This document shows, piece by piece, positions 33,844 through 43,271 of a stretch of 64,000 bases of DNA. The stretch spans positions 1-64,000 of the forward strand of contig NZ_BMHP01000009.1 of assembly GCF_014641075.1 (NCBI RefSeq), read 5' to 3'. A program made the position numbers and the translations under genes. Below the pieces are notes generated by a model. That model was not told where the DNA came from. It saw only the letters and a program-made list of their open reading frames with translations, and ran no database searches. Origin of the DNA: Paenibacillus nasutitermitis (GTDB lineage: Bacteria; Bacillota; Bacilli; Paenibacillales; Paenibacillaceae). Position 1 is the stretch's first letter, and each line of letters starts with the position of its first letter.

Positions 33844-36798
33844 TTACCCCATCCAATCCCGCCGCAGCGTAAACAGATCCTTCAGCGCATCTGTCGATAG
33901 CTCGGTGATCCAGCCTTCGGAGCTTGTGATCACATTATCGCTGAGCTGCTGCTTGTTCTCCAGCATTTCATCGATACGCTCCTCCAGCGTTCCGAGTGAG
34001 ATGAACTTGTGTACCTGAACATCCTTCGTCTGGCCCATCCGGTAGGCACGGTCGGTGGCCTGATTCTCGACGGCGGGGTTCCACCAGCGGTCAAAATGAA
34101 AAACATGGTTGGCCGCCGTCAGATTAAGGCCGACTCCGCCGGCTTTGATCGATAAAATAAATACATTCGGCTGTTCATCCAGCGGAAGAGTCCGGGACTG
34201 AAACTGGTCGATCATCCGGTCGCGCGCGGTTTTGGAGGTGCTGCCGTTCAGGTAAAGCACAGGTTCCTGAAGCTCCTGCTGCAGCACCATTTGCAGCAGC
34301 TGTCCCATGCCGACATATTGGGTGAAAATCAGGCAGCGCTCGTCTTCCTCGCGCAGCTCCTTGACCATGGCCAGGAGGCGCTCCAGCTTGGAGGAACGGC
34401 TGATCAGGGTCTCCGTGTCGAGCTGACCGGACTTGGCTGCGGCTGCATCCGGGAGAGGCTCCTTCGTCAGCAGCATCGGATGGTCGCAGAGCTGTTTAAG
34501 CTGCGTCAGCGCCGCGAGAATGGCACCTTTGCGTTCAATGCCCTCAAGCTGCAGCATCCGTTCCATCAGCTGGTTCACGGCCTGGTCATACAGGGCACCC
34601 TGCTCGGCTGTCAGATGGATATAGGTCTTCATCTCGTTCTTATCCGGCAGGTCAAGCAAGATGGCCGGGTCCTTCTTCTTCCGGCGGAGCATGAAGGGCT
34701 TGACCAGCTTCTGCAGCTCCTTGGTGCGTTCTTCATCCCGCTCCTTCTCAATGGGATTGGAGAACCGCTCACTGAAGCCCCGCGGCGTGCCCAAATAACC
34801 GGGATTGATGAAATCATAGATGGACCAAAGCTCGGACAGCCGGTTCTCGATTGGCGTTCCGGTGAGCGCGATGCGGTGGCGGGCAGGAAAGCTGCGGACA
34901 GCCGAGGATTGCTTGGTCTGGGCATTCTTAATATTCTGGGCTTCATCCAGTCCGACGGCCGCCCAGGTGAAGGATTGAAGCAGCTCCTGATCCAGGGTTG
35001 AGGTGGCATAGGAGGTTAGTACAATATCCGCTTCCCTGGCCGCGGCTTCAAACTCGTCCCCTCCAAGGCGCCTGCCGCCATAATGAAGCAGTACGCGCAA
35101 GGGCGGCGCGAAGCGGCTGAGCTCCTTCTGCCAATTTCCGATAACCGAGGTCGGGCATATAAGCAGAGATGGCCAGTTGCCCGTCTTAGCGGTTTCCGTC
35201 TCCTTGATATGCAGCAGATAGGCAATAAACTGCACGGTTTTGCCCAGGCCCATATCGTCGGCAAGGCATGCGCCGAGTCCGAAGCGGCGCAGGAAAGCAA
35301 GCCATGCGTAGCCGTCATGCTGGTAAGGGCGCAGCTCGGCCTGCAAGGCATCAGGAACCGGGAGGGAAGGCCACTGCGACTGCTGGCTGATCTGGCCGAT
35401 GAGCGTGCTCAATTGCTCGCTCAGCTCCACCTCAAGCCGCACGCGCTGCGTTTCTTCCGGCCGTTCCCCGGCCTCGCCGCCTGCCGCATCATCTGCGCTG
35501 CCCAGCAGGTGCAGCTGCATCACATCCTGGAAGGACAGGCCTTGATGGACGACACTCATCATAAGCTTGCGGATCTGGGCAAGCAGGGCGGGATCGAGGG
35601 GGACCCACTGTCCCCGGAAGCGGACCAGCCTCGCATTGCGGGCGAGAAGCTCCGCGAACTCGGCTTCTGTGAGATCCGTGTCGCCGATTGCGATGCGCCA
35701 GTCAAAATCGACCAGCGAATCCAGTCCGAACAAGGATCCGCCGCTGCTGCCTTGTCCGCCTGCGCCGGAACGGACCTTGGCGCGGAGGCGGGGTTTCTTC
35801 CGGCTGGCCGCATCCCACCATGCAGGAAGCAGCACCTGCCAGCCGGCATCCAGCAGACGGTCGCTGGCCGCCGTCAGGAAATGCCAGGCTGCTTCGTCAT
35901 CCAGCGGGCTGCCCAATATATCTTCGCTGCCGCCGGCCAGCCGCCCGGCAGGCAGAATCATCCGCAGGCGTTCCAGCCACCCGGCTGAACGCTCGCGGAT
36001 AGGGGCCGACCAGGCAGCAGGCCATGAGCCTTGTGCCTCGCCGTCTTCTGTCAGCCGCACGGGCATAAGGAGGGACGGATCTTCCTTGTCCTGCAGGACA
36101 AGGCCAAGACGCCACAGCGTATCCTCCTCATCGGCCGGTTCCAGCAGCTGCAGCATCGGACGGAAGGGAGCGGTATCCGCTTTCCAGCCGACCGCAATCA
36201 GCCATGCCCGTTCATCCAGGCCTTGCGCAGCCGGGTCGTCTTTGGCAAACAGCAGCGGGAATTCCCGGCGTAGATCGGCTGCCGCCGTTTCCGTTGCATA
36301 ATAACGGCTGAATGCGGCAGCGGAGAATGAAGCGCGAAGTCCGCCGCCGAAGCCGTCGGAGGAACCGGCGAGCTTAAGCCTCGGCCGGTTCTCTCTATTC
36401 AGCGCTTCTTCATCCCAGGTCCAGCGCAGCTTGCCCATCTGGAAGGCGGAGAAGTCGGGAATGATTTTCTTTTCCTCCAGACAGGCCGCAAGAGGGGGAG
36501 CGAGTTCAACCAGCCGGGCCGCATCACCCTCCCACACCCATTCAATATGGTCAAGAAGCTTGCATTCCGCAAAGAAGGGGATGACATGCTCGGCCGGAAG
36601 CAGCACAAGCTCCACCTCCTGTATCGTTTGAATGGCCAGATCGGTGCCGTAGAAGGATGCTTCATGCCAGGCGAATAATAAATGCTTCAAGGCCATTCCA
36701 GGCAGATAATCCCGGGTGCCTCCCGTTCCGTAGATCAGCGCATCCCCATAAGCGCTTAAGCTGATCTGGACCGTGATGGTTTCCGTATTGGCAATCAT
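33844..36798 (-). CDS. ywqA: SNF2-family helicase, YwqA-like
   Basis: A 984-residue superfamily 2 ATPase. About 480 N-terminal residues form the helicase-associated region (SNF2_assoc/DUF3670-like). The motor follows: motif I LADDMGLGKTVQF (Lys520), motif II DEAQ in VGLDEAQNIKN, motif III LTGTPIENRLSELWSIYDF, and motif VI RAYRMGQTKDVQVHKFISLG. It remodels or moves along DNA or protein-DNA complexes. The start overlaps the SWIM gene's stop by four bases (ATGA), so the two are translationally coupled. B. subtilis has the same pair, ywqA-ywqB; the role there is unknown. Confidence 0.9.
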   Translation of the reverse strand: MIANTETITVQISLSAYGDALIYGTGGTRDYLPGMALKHLLFAWHEASFYGTDLAIQTIQEVELVLLPAEHVIPFFAECKLLDHIEWVWEGDAARLVELAPPLAACLEEKKIIPDFSAFQMGKLRWTWDEEALNRENRPRLKLAGSSDGFGGGLRASFSAAAFSRYYATETAAADLRREFPLLFAKDDPAAQGLDERAWLIAVGWKADTAPFRPMLQLLEPADEEDTLWRLGLVLQDKEDPSLLMPVRLTEDGEAQGSWPAAWSAPIRERSAGWLERLRMILPAGRLAGGSEDILGSPLDDEAAWHFLTAASDRLLDAGWQVLLPAWWDAASRKKPRLRAKVRSGAGGQGSSGGSLFGLDSLVDFDWRIAIGDTDLTEAEFAELLARNARLVRFRGQWVPLDPALLAQIRKLMMSVVHQGLSFQDVMQLHLLGSADDAAGGEAGERPEETQRVRLEVELSEQLSTLIGQISQQSQWPSLPVPDALQAELRPYQHDGYAWLAFLRRFGLGACLADDMGLGKTVQFIAYLLHIKETETAKTGNWPSLLICPTSVIGNWQKELSRFAPPLRVLLHYGGRRLGGDEFEAAAREADIVLTSYATSTLDQELLQSFTWAAVGLDEAQNIKNAQTKQSSAVRSFPARHRIALTGTPIENRLSELWSIYDFINPGYLGTPRGFSERFSNPIEKERDEERTKELQKLVKPFMLRRKKKDPAILLDLPDKNEMKTYIHLTAEQGALYDQAVNQLMERMLQLEGIERKGAILAALTQLKQLCDHPMLLTKEPLPDAAAAKSGQLDTETLISRSSKLERLLAMVKELREEDERCLIFTQYVGMGQLLQMVLQQELQEPVLYLNGSTSKTARDRMIDQFQSRTLPLDEQPNVFILSIKAGGVGLNLTAANHVFHFDRWWNPAVENQATDRAYRMGQTKDVQVHKFISLGTLEERIDEMLENKQQLSDNVITSSEGWITELSTDALKDLFTLRRDWMG

Positions 36799-38444
36799 GA
36801 GATCAATTTTCCTTTCCGCAGCTCTTCCTGCAGCGCCCGCAGCCGGCTGTGGCGCTCGGCGAAGGCGCTGATGAATTGTTCCCAGCGCGGCTCCTGCTTT
36901 ATTTTTTTGTACAGTTTGGCCAGCCGCTTAAGCAGTTTTACCGCCGCTTTATAGCTGTCTCTATTTTTTTGGCTGACATATCTCTCGGCGGCCTGGTGAT
37001 AGAAAGGCAGGAGCATCTCCGGGGCGTTTTTCTCTATCGGCGCAAGTGAGCTGACCCGGAATTCCAGCGGCTCTCTGCGGGAACTGAGCGTATAATCCAT
37101 CCACAGCTGCCATTTGCCATGCTCCAGAAGCTTCTCTTCGTACACGGTTCGTGAATACGGAAGCATGCCCGCGAGGGTTTGCCACATCGAGGATTCCTGA
37201 TCCGGCAGCTGCTCACACACCGCATTCCAATAGTTCTGGTATGCAGTCTGTACCGCATACTCAAAGCTGTTCAGAAGAGGGCCGGTCTCCGCCAGCCAAT
37301 CGGCCAGCCGCTGCCACTGGCCGGACCGCTGCAGCTCATCCAGATACGCAAACAAATCGGAGGCAAGGACATCCGTTTCATCGGCGGCTTCTTTCAACAA
37401 GGCCCAGGCTTCGGGGTCCCTACCGAGGAAATAAAACATCCGGCTCCGGGCGAGCATTTGTGGAACCCGGGATAAAGCCGTACCCGGCTTATTCCCATCC
37501 GGCTGCAGCTGCTGCAGCTCTTCCTCGACCATGGTGCCCGGGTCGTCCATATTCGGAAGAAGCCAGCTTCTCCACATCCGGTCATAGTATTCAAAATGGT
37601 GATGGAGCTTATAAGGCTGGCTTACCATTGCATCGCGCAGTAGAGCCAGCGTTTCGGCAATGCGTCCCCACGGGTCCGGATCATTATCGAGAGCAAGCTC
37701 TTCTTCCAGGCTGCTGCTGATGGCTGCTTTTAAATCATCAATGGCCGTGTAGGTATGAAAGCCTCTGAAATAAGGAGTCCATTGGTTCTGCCGTTCCCTT
37801 GTCACCTGATTGAGAACAAACAGCAAGGCATGAAGATTAAACAGCCTGTCCAGCAAGGGGGAAAGTGGAGGCTTGATGCCGCCGATAGAACGCAATGCCG
37901 TTTGCACATAGGAATGGTCATAAGTCGTATGGTCCAGAGGAGCGGTGCAAAGCGCAAACAGCTTGTACCACTCTAAGACCGGCGTATCTGGAATCTGGCG
38001 TGCCTGTTCTTCAAGCTTGGCCTTGTTCTGCGCCTCTTGTTTACGGGCTTCAGCAGAAGCGCGGGAGGCAGCTGCGGCAGGTGAAGAAGCTTTCGGCGGT
38101 TGCCCGGATTGCGCCATGGACTTGGCATTGACCAGTGGCTGGACCGGGCGGTTGCTTCGCTCGGCGTACTCCAGCAGAACGGCCACCATATGTTTGCAGC
38201 TGCCCTGCACGGGGCAATCGCAAGTGCTCGCCCGCAAGCTTCGGAGGTCAATCTCCACGAGGTACTCCTCGACCCCTGCCACTACTGCCCGGATAAGGGA
38301 GTCGTCTGACCTATTAAAATCCTGAACACGCTGCTGCTTGAAATATTGAAATCCGCGTTTGATGGTAATGTCGTCAAAACATTGGGCCGTATTTATTATA
38401 AGCTGCTGCCACTGCGCTTCATCTATGGTAGAGGTTGGTTTCAT
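36795..38444 (-). CDS. ywqB: SWIM zinc-finger protein, YwqB-like
   Basis: A 549-residue protein with an N-terminal SWIM finger: Cys75 and Cys77, then Cys83 and His85 in STCDCPVQGSCKHM. SWIM fingers bind DNA or proteins and occur with SNF2 ATPases and RNases. A low-complexity Ala/Ser/Gln region (about 115-150) follows, then a long helical C-terminal part of TPR-like character. AGGAGA stands before ATG at 38442-38444. It is the upstream gene of the coupled pair with the helicase, and the two products likely form a complex. Confidence 0.9.
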   Translation of the reverse strand: MKPTSTIDEAQWQQLIINTAQCFDDITIKRGFQYFKQQRVQDFNRSDDSLIRAVVAGVEEYLVEIDLRSLRASTCDCPVQGSCKHMVAVLLEYAERSNRPVQPLVNAKSMAQSGQPPKASSPAAAASRASAEARKQEAQNKAKLEEQARQIPDTPVLEWYKLFALCTAPLDHTTYDHSYVQTALRSIGGIKPPLSPLLDRLFNLHALLFVLNQVTRERQNQWTPYFRGFHTYTAIDDLKAAISSSLEEELALDNDPDPWGRIAETLALLRDAMVSQPYKLHHHFEYYDRMWRSWLLPNMDDPGTMVEEELQQLQPDGNKPGTALSRVPQMLARSRMFYFLGRDPEAWALLKEAADETDVLASDLFAYLDELQRSGQWQRLADWLAETGPLLNSFEYAVQTAYQNYWNAVCEQLPDQESSMWQTLAGMLPYSRTVYEEKLLEHGKWQLWMDYTLSSRREPLEFRVSSLAPIEKNAPEMLLPFYHQAAERYVSQKNRDSYKAAVKLLKRLAKLYKKIKQEPRWEQFISAFAERHSRLRALQEELRKGKLIS

Positions 38445-38661
38445 AGGCGGTAAGTCTCCTGAAAGGATGGTAGTTTGGGCTTGAAATCCATCTTCATTAT
38501 TATAGCAGGTATAGCAAATAAAGAAGAGAAAGAAGGTCCTTCCGGGTGGCTAAACATAAAGAATGTACAGGAAAGAAGGGAATAAAGGGGAGATGGAGAA
38601 TAATTAATGCTTGCCTGGATATCAGGTGGGGAACGGTGATACTAGCGAAAGTGGTGGAAAG

Positions 38662-39129
38662 ATGAATAATTCGTTTTATGTTATTGTTATTCTGGTAGCA
38701 GGGTTGGTGCTCTGGAGGCGGACCAGAAGCTTCTACCGCCCGATTCGCGGGAATGGCAGCAGACTGTTGGTTCCGGTCTTGTACATGCTCCCTGGTTTTT
38801 TCCTTATTTTCAGCCCTGAGGTCCATGCGCCTTATTACGAGTGGATCGTATCCGCAGCGCTCGGTTTGCTGCTGTCCATCCCGCTGATCTGGACGACAAG
38901 CTATGAAATTCGCGGGGATAACCACATTTATGCCAAGAAGAATATGGGTTTTATTATTGCATTTCTGGCCGTGCTGGCCATTCGCTTCACGCTTCGCAGC
39001 TATTTGTCCATGATCGATCCCCAGTCCTTGGCCGCTTTGTTTATGGTGGTCGCGTTCTCATACATCATCCCTTGGCGAATCGTATCTTATCTTAAATTTC
39101 GAAGAATCCTTAGAATGCGCGCGGCTTAG
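38662..39129 (+). CDS. CcdC-like membrane protein (DUF1453)
   Basis: A 155-residue integral membrane protein with about five hydrophobic segments (VIVILVAGLVLW, LYMLPGFFLIF, AALGLLLSIPLIW, FIIAFLAVLAI, LAALFMVVAFSYII). It matches the CcdC/DUF1453 family, including RRTRSFYRPIRGNGSRLL after TM1. In B. subtilis ccdC lies in the cytochrome c biogenesis locus but has no proven role. No ccdA is beside it here. ATG 38662 follows GTGGTGG; the longer frame at 38611 has no site. Confidence 0.82.
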   Translation: MNNSFYVIVILVAGLVLWRRTRSFYRPIRGNGSRLLVPVLYMLPGFFLIFSPEVHAPYYEWIVSAALGLLLSIPLIWTTSYEIRGDNHIYAKKNMGFIIAFLAVLAIRFTLRSYLSMIDPQSLAALFMVVAFSYIIPWRIVSYLKFRRILRMRAA

Positions 39130-39163
39130 AGGTTGATATAATCATCGTTGGGAGCGGTTGAAT

Positions 39164-39826
39164 ATGCGGGAAAAGGTGGACGGACCTTCTTTTGGACAGG
39201 CGGAAATTCGGTCGGTCACGCTCGGAATGGGTTGTTTTTGGAATCCGGACGCTTTATTTGGGCATTTGCCCGGAGTCGTCAGAACGCGGACGGGGTATGC
39301 CGGCGGTACCTCGGTTGATCCGGTTTACCGCCATATGGGGGATCATACGGAAACGGTCCGCATCGACTTTAATCCTGCTATTATCGCGTTCGAGGACATC
39401 CTGGATCTGTTCTGGGATTCACATAATCCGGCGAACATCAATGATTATAAGGGAACGCAGTATAAATCCCTGCTGCTCTATGATGATGGGGAGCAGGAGG
39501 AAGCCATCCGGCAGGTGCTTGCGAAACGGAAGGAACAGGGGAAATCGGAGCCGGATACGGAAGTGGCCCCTTTGTCCGCGTTTTATCCAGCTGAAGACAA
39601 GCATCAGAAATATTATTTGAAAAGATACTCGCATGCTATTGAAAAGCTGAGCCTCCTCTATCCATCCCCGGAAGACAGAGTCCATTCCACACTTGCCGCC
39701 CGTTTGAACGGATTGGCCAAAGGCTATACGAGCCTGGAGCGCATCATCGAAGAACTCCCGCAATGGCCCATTGACCCGGAAACCCGGGAGAGAATGACGG
39801 GGCTGATTCGTCAAATTCGCTGGTAA
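39164..39826 (+). CDS. msrA: Peptide-methionine (S)-S-oxide reductase
   Basis: A 220-residue repair enzyme that reduces methionine-S-sulfoxide. The catalytic Cys24 is in GMGCFWNPDALF; GYAGGTSVDPVYRHMGDHTE and FWDSHNP complete the active site. Recycling Cys residues usual near the C-terminus are not seen, so it may rely on an external reductant. The C-terminal 60 residues extend past the standard domain. ATG 39164 is chosen; an in-frame TTG two codons earlier is an alternative. No msrB partner is adjacent. Confidence 0.92.
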   Translation: MREKVDGPSFGQAEIRSVTLGMGCFWNPDALFGHLPGVVRTRTGYAGGTSVDPVYRHMGDHTETVRIDFNPAIIAFEDILDLFWDSHNPANINDYKGTQYKSLLLYDDGEQEEAIRQVLAKRKEQGKSEPDTEVAPLSAFYPAEDKHQKYYLKRYSHAIEKLSLLYPSPEDRVHSTLAARLNGLAKGYTSLERIIEELPQWPIDPETRERMTGLIRQIRW

Positions 39827-39900
39827 GGCTGGAGAAGAGCATCCCTTCCGGAGCTCTTGGCCGCAGGATGCTATAATGGGGGCAGGGGAGGAGGCTGGGC

Positions 39901-40827
39901 ATGAAGGAAACGTCGTCATTCCTGGACGCATCGATGTTTAATGGGCTTCCTGGATTATACCTTTGCGGAGATTTCACGATCCGTGGAGGTTGGCAGCTGG
40001 GCCCGCGCAAAAACAGGGAATACGAGATCGTCTATTTTCCCGCAGGCTCAAAGTCCGTCTACACGGCGGGAAGCGTGAAATACCCGCTCGATGAGCCTTG
40101 CTTTATCCTTACAAGACCGGGTGAGACCCATGATTATGATTTCGATTCCGGGAAGCCGATCCGCCATATCTTCTGCCACTTCGTGCTTCCGGAGGGAAGC
40201 CGCCTTGACGGACTTCCTGCCTATATCCGGGCGGAGGGCATTGCGTATGTTCCCGCTCTGCTCAAATATGTGGTTTATCTGGCCAGTGTCATGACGGCAA
40301 ATTATCGGGAAAGGATCTCCTCCCTGCTGCTCACCATACTGGGGGAGCTTGGCGCAGCCGCGGCTGCAGAGCAGGTGGCGAAGGAAATACCTGCCAAGAC
40401 GGTTCCTATGGTTATCACGAAGGCGATGGCTTATATGGATGAGCATCTTCATGAGCCGCTAGTTATCCGCGAGCTGGCGGAGCTTGCCGGATGGTCGCAT
40501 GAATATTTTACGCGAAGGTTTGTGCAGTACCAGGGACAGTCTCCCAAGCAGTACCTGCTGCAGCGTCGAATTGACCAGGCTTGTGAAATGCTCTGCTCGG
40601 ATAATTTGTCCATCAAGGAGATTGCCTATAAAGTCGGGTTCCAGAGCGAGCAATACTTCAGCCGGGCGTTTATCAAGGTCGTCGGAATCAGCGCCACGAA
40701 ATACAAGGAAAGGCATGCCGATCCGCGCCTGCTGAGCCTGCATCTTGCTCCAACCGGAGACATTAACGCGCCTTATCCGCTTAACCGCATGTTTGGGGAC
40801 CTTCAGGAGCCATCGCAGAAGAAATGA
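39901..40827 (+). CDS. AraC-family transcriptional regulator
   Basis: A 308-residue regulator with an N-terminal cupin-like sensor (PLDEPCFILTRPGETHDYDF) and two C-terminal helix-turn-helix motifs (VIRELAELAGWSHEYFTRRF and IKEIAYKVGFQSEQYFSRAF). GGGGAGGAGG precedes ATG. It lies upstream of the ferritin-like and NagB-like genes on the same strand with a 165-base promoter region between, so it probably activates them. The ligand is not known, although sugars are common for this type. Confidence 0.88.
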   Translation: MKETSSFLDASMFNGLPGLYLCGDFTIRGGWQLGPRKNREYEIVYFPAGSKSVYTAGSVKYPLDEPCFILTRPGETHDYDFDSGKPIRHIFCHFVLPEGSRLDGLPAYIRAEGIAYVPALLKYVVYLASVMTANYRERISSLLLTILGELGAAAAAEQVAKEIPAKTVPMVITKAMAYMDEHLHEPLVIRELAELAGWSHEYFTRRFVQYQGQSPKQYLLQRRIDQACEMLCSDNLSIKEIAYKVGFQSEQYFSRAFIKVVGISATKYKERHADPRLLSLHLAPTGDINAPYPLNRMFGDLQEPSQKK

Positions 40828-40992
40828 AAGCGATTACCGGTCAGCCGGGCTTCGTTCTTTTATTATGCCGGCTTTGATGCCAGGGGGTCAAATTTGTCCA
40901 AGATATGTTCGTTTCGCTCTATCGACAGTACGGTCAGCCTTTGTCATCATTAGGTTTATCACGTATCCGTATAGTGAAAGGGGAACGAACAA

Positions 40993-42246
40993 GTGATCAA
41001 ATTTGCCGGAATCGCCGATCCGTATCGAGTAGGGGTCTATAGTGTCGAACGCAATGCCGCCGTGCTCCAACGCTATCGTTATCTTCATGAGGGGCTCCTG
41101 CGCGCTGCCGCCGGACAGCTCCCAGGCCGCGGGGACTGGAACCTGCGTATGGGCATGTGCAAGCATTTATACGAAGACGCGGAGGCAGCGGACCTGCTCC
41201 ACAAACGTATTCCCGAGCTTCGGACCTCCTCCGCCGTGCTGGTTAAGGATCCCGATCCGCGTCTGACCCTGCTGATGGAGGAGCTTGTCCACGCACAAAC
41301 AGATCTGGAGTGGGCAAGCGCGGTTTACGAGGTTATCAAGCCGGCCATGCTTGAGGCGTTCCGGCACCATCTGGCACATACGCAGCAGATCGTAGATCAG
41401 CCTACGATCCGGATTCTCCGGCAGGCAGCGGCCGATCTCGAGGATCAGATTGAGTGGGGAGCCGCCCTCCTGGTGGATCTGCGCACGCAAGGGGAGCCAA
41501 GCGGCGAAGAGCAGGAATTATGCAGCGTTCTGCGCTTGCTGCTCCAGGCCGCCGGCGGCGTCGCTGGCGATCTCCCGCGCTCTGCGGAGGTTCCCAGACG
41601 CTGGCGTTCCGGCAAGCCATATGCGATCCCAAGCCGCTCCAGGCGGGATCCGAACCGGATGGGTCCGACGACTTTGGCCCGAACAGGTGTGGAGAATCCG
41701 CCGGCGGACCCCGTTCTGAGGGAGCTGGTCTTCAAAATGCGCGTCCGTCAGGAAGAGATGACCGCATGCGATCTGATAGCCGGCGTACTGTACAGCCAGC
41801 AGCATATGCCGTGGAGCTTCTATCATGACCTGGCCCGCCATATTTGGGACGAAGCCCGTCATGCGATGTTCGGTCAAGCTGCATTGGAAGAGGACGGGTA
41901 TGAATGGATGACCCGTCCGCAGTACACCTCCGACTATGATGTGAATGCCGAGAAGATTCCCGCCGCTCAATACGCGTGGCTCAGTATCGGCATCGAGGAG
42001 GGGGCCATGGTCAGTCTTGGAAAGAAGAAGGAATTTGAATGGTGCCGGGATGAAGCCAAACACCCGCTGATGACCCAGTTCCAGGATTACGATTGGGCCG
42101 ATGAAGTGGTGCATGCCAATCTTGGACGCAAATGGGCGCCTGATTTGATGGGTGAACCCATTGGTTTTGTCCGTGAGATCGCCCAGAAGGAGCTGGACCA
42201 TTTCTGGGCGGAGGTCAGAAAAGCCGAACAGCAGCAGGCAAAGTAA
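40993..42246 (+). CDS. Ferritin-like di-iron protein, two-domain
   Basis: A 417-residue cytosolic protein whose C-terminal half (about 245-380) is a ferritin-like four-helix bundle. The di-metal ligands are RQEEM (Glu254/255), DEARH (Glu287, His290), GIEEGAM (Glu335/336) and DEVVH (Glu371, His374): the full ExnExxHxnExnExxH arrangement of oxygen-activating carboxylate proteins. The N-terminal half (about 85-165) looks like a second, incomplete bundle. GTG 40993 follows AAAGGGGAAC. It may be an oxygenase or oxidase rather than a store, given its monomeric size. The next gene, a NagB-like isomerase, hints at a sugar substrate (inference). Confidence 0.6.
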   Translation: MIKFAGIADPYRVGVYSVERNAAVLQRYRYLHEGLLRAAAGQLPGRGDWNLRMGMCKHLYEDAEAADLLHKRIPELRTSSAVLVKDPDPRLTLLMEELVHAQTDLEWASAVYEVIKPAMLEAFRHHLAHTQQIVDQPTIRILRQAAADLEDQIEWGAALLVDLRTQGEPSGEEQELCSVLRLLLQAAGGVAGDLPRSAEVPRRWRSGKPYAIPSRSRRDPNRMGPTTLARTGVENPPADPVLRELVFKMRVRQEEMTACDLIAGVLYSQQHMPWSFYHDLARHIWDEARHAMFGQAALEEDGYEWMTRPQYTSDYDVNAEKIPAAQYAWLSIGIEEGAMVSLGKKKEFEWCRDEAKHPLMTQFQDYDWADEVVHANLGRKWAPDLMGEPIGFVREIAQKELDHFWAEVRKAEQQQAK

Positions 42247-42317
42247 GGAAACCGGCAGGAAGATGAGGCAGAGGGTTATCATAATAACGGGATATTAAAG
42301 AAGGAGGGGGTAGGCAG

Positions 42318-43100
42318 ATGAATATTTATATCATGCAGACGGCTGCAATCGGACCGTTTGTGGCGGATCAATTTCAGGAGCTTCTAGCCCTCACGCCGGA
42401 TGCCGTTATCGGCTTAACTACGGGCAATACGCCGCTTACGACCGGCATCTATAAGGAGCTGGTCCGCCGGGAGCGGGAGGATGGCATGGACCTTCAGTCC
42501 TGTGTATTTGTGAATCCTGACGAACAGATCGGTATTACCCGGGAACACCCAGAAAGCTACAGCACCTATATGAACCGGCATTTCTTTGATTCCATCACGC
42601 ATCCCCTGGAGAAACGCTTCATTCCAGACGGAATGGCGGAGGATCCGCAGGCGGAATGCGAGAGGATGGAGCGCTTTATCGAGCAGTCCGGCGGCATCGA
42701 TTACCAGCTGATCGGGCTTGGCATTAACGGCCATATCTGTTTCATCGAGCCGGCTCCGTCACTGCCTTCGCGCAGCTTTGTAACGCCGATTGCCCCCGTG
42801 AACCGCGAACTTTATGCACCGCTGTTCGGCTCCGTGGATGCCGTGCCGACCCATGCCGTGACCTTCGGCTGGGGGACGGTTATGCGTTCACGCAAGCTCT
42901 GCCTTGTAGCGGTGGGAGAGGGCAAGGCGGAGATTGTCGCACAGGCGCTGCTCGGCCGCGTTACAACCGAGCTGCCGGCAACCTTGGTGCAGCTGCATCC
43001 CAATGTCGATATTGTGCTGGATTCCGCCGCCGCCAAGGTGCTTGAAGCCCATTGCGAGAGCGGGAATAACCCGCCTATCAACATCCGGTATATCACCTGA
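42318..43100 (+). CDS. Glucosamine-6-phosphate deaminase/isomerase family (NagB/SOL-like)
   Basis: A 260-residue sugar-phosphate enzyme of the NagB/6-phosphogluconolactonase fold. The phosphate-binding start is AVIGLTTGNTPLTTGIY; Asp68 in VNPDEQIG and the catalytic loop GLGINGHICFIEPAP (His139) match NagB. The Asn-Gly-His form is also found in B. subtilis NagB. The 240-260 residue length is standard. Residues that select glucosamine-6-phosphate cannot be checked by eye. AAGGAGGGGG precedes ATG. It follows the di-iron gene by 71 bases and is ended by a terminator. Confidence 0.85.
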   Translation: MNIYIMQTAAIGPFVADQFQELLALTPDAVIGLTTGNTPLTTGIYKELVRREREDGMDLQSCVFVNPDEQIGITREHPESYSTYMNRHFFDSITHPLEKRFIPDGMAEDPQAECERMERFIEQSGGIDYQLIGLGINGHICFIEPAPSLPSRSFVTPIAPVNRELYAPLFGSVDAVPTHAVTFGWGTVMRSRKLCLVAVGEGKAEIVAQALLGRVTTELPATLVQLHPNVDIVLDSAAAKVLEAHCESGNNPPINIRYIT

Positions 43101-43138
43101 AGCTTGTGACTTTAGATCGTCTCATCAAATGAACGATA

Positions 43139-43175
43139 AAAAAAACGCCACTACATTAAATGTAATGGCGTTTTT
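43139..43175. terminator. Bidirectional terminator
   Basis: AACGCCA and TGGCGTT form the base of a hairpin with an inner TACAT/ATGTA helix, one mismatch between; A-run before and T-run after serve both strands. It separates the NagB-like gene (+) from the SDR gene (-). Confidence 0.82.
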
Positions 43176-43271
43176 GTTAAGGGGCCTGGGGATAGCTGCC
43201 CGTGATTCACTCGCTCAGCCTCGTTATATGCATGCGAATGTTCCGTTAGCATACACGGGCTGCTAGTCTAG

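Noticed and set aside
35083..35988. Large plus-strand open frames (301, 244 and 236 codons) inside ywqA
   Set aside because: They are antisense to a full-length SNF2 helicase with all motifs in order, have no ribosome sites, and arise from GC-rich codon usage.
37151..37720. Plus-strand 189-codon frame inside ywqB
   Set aside because: It is antisense to the conserved SWIM protein and has no domain or ribosome site.
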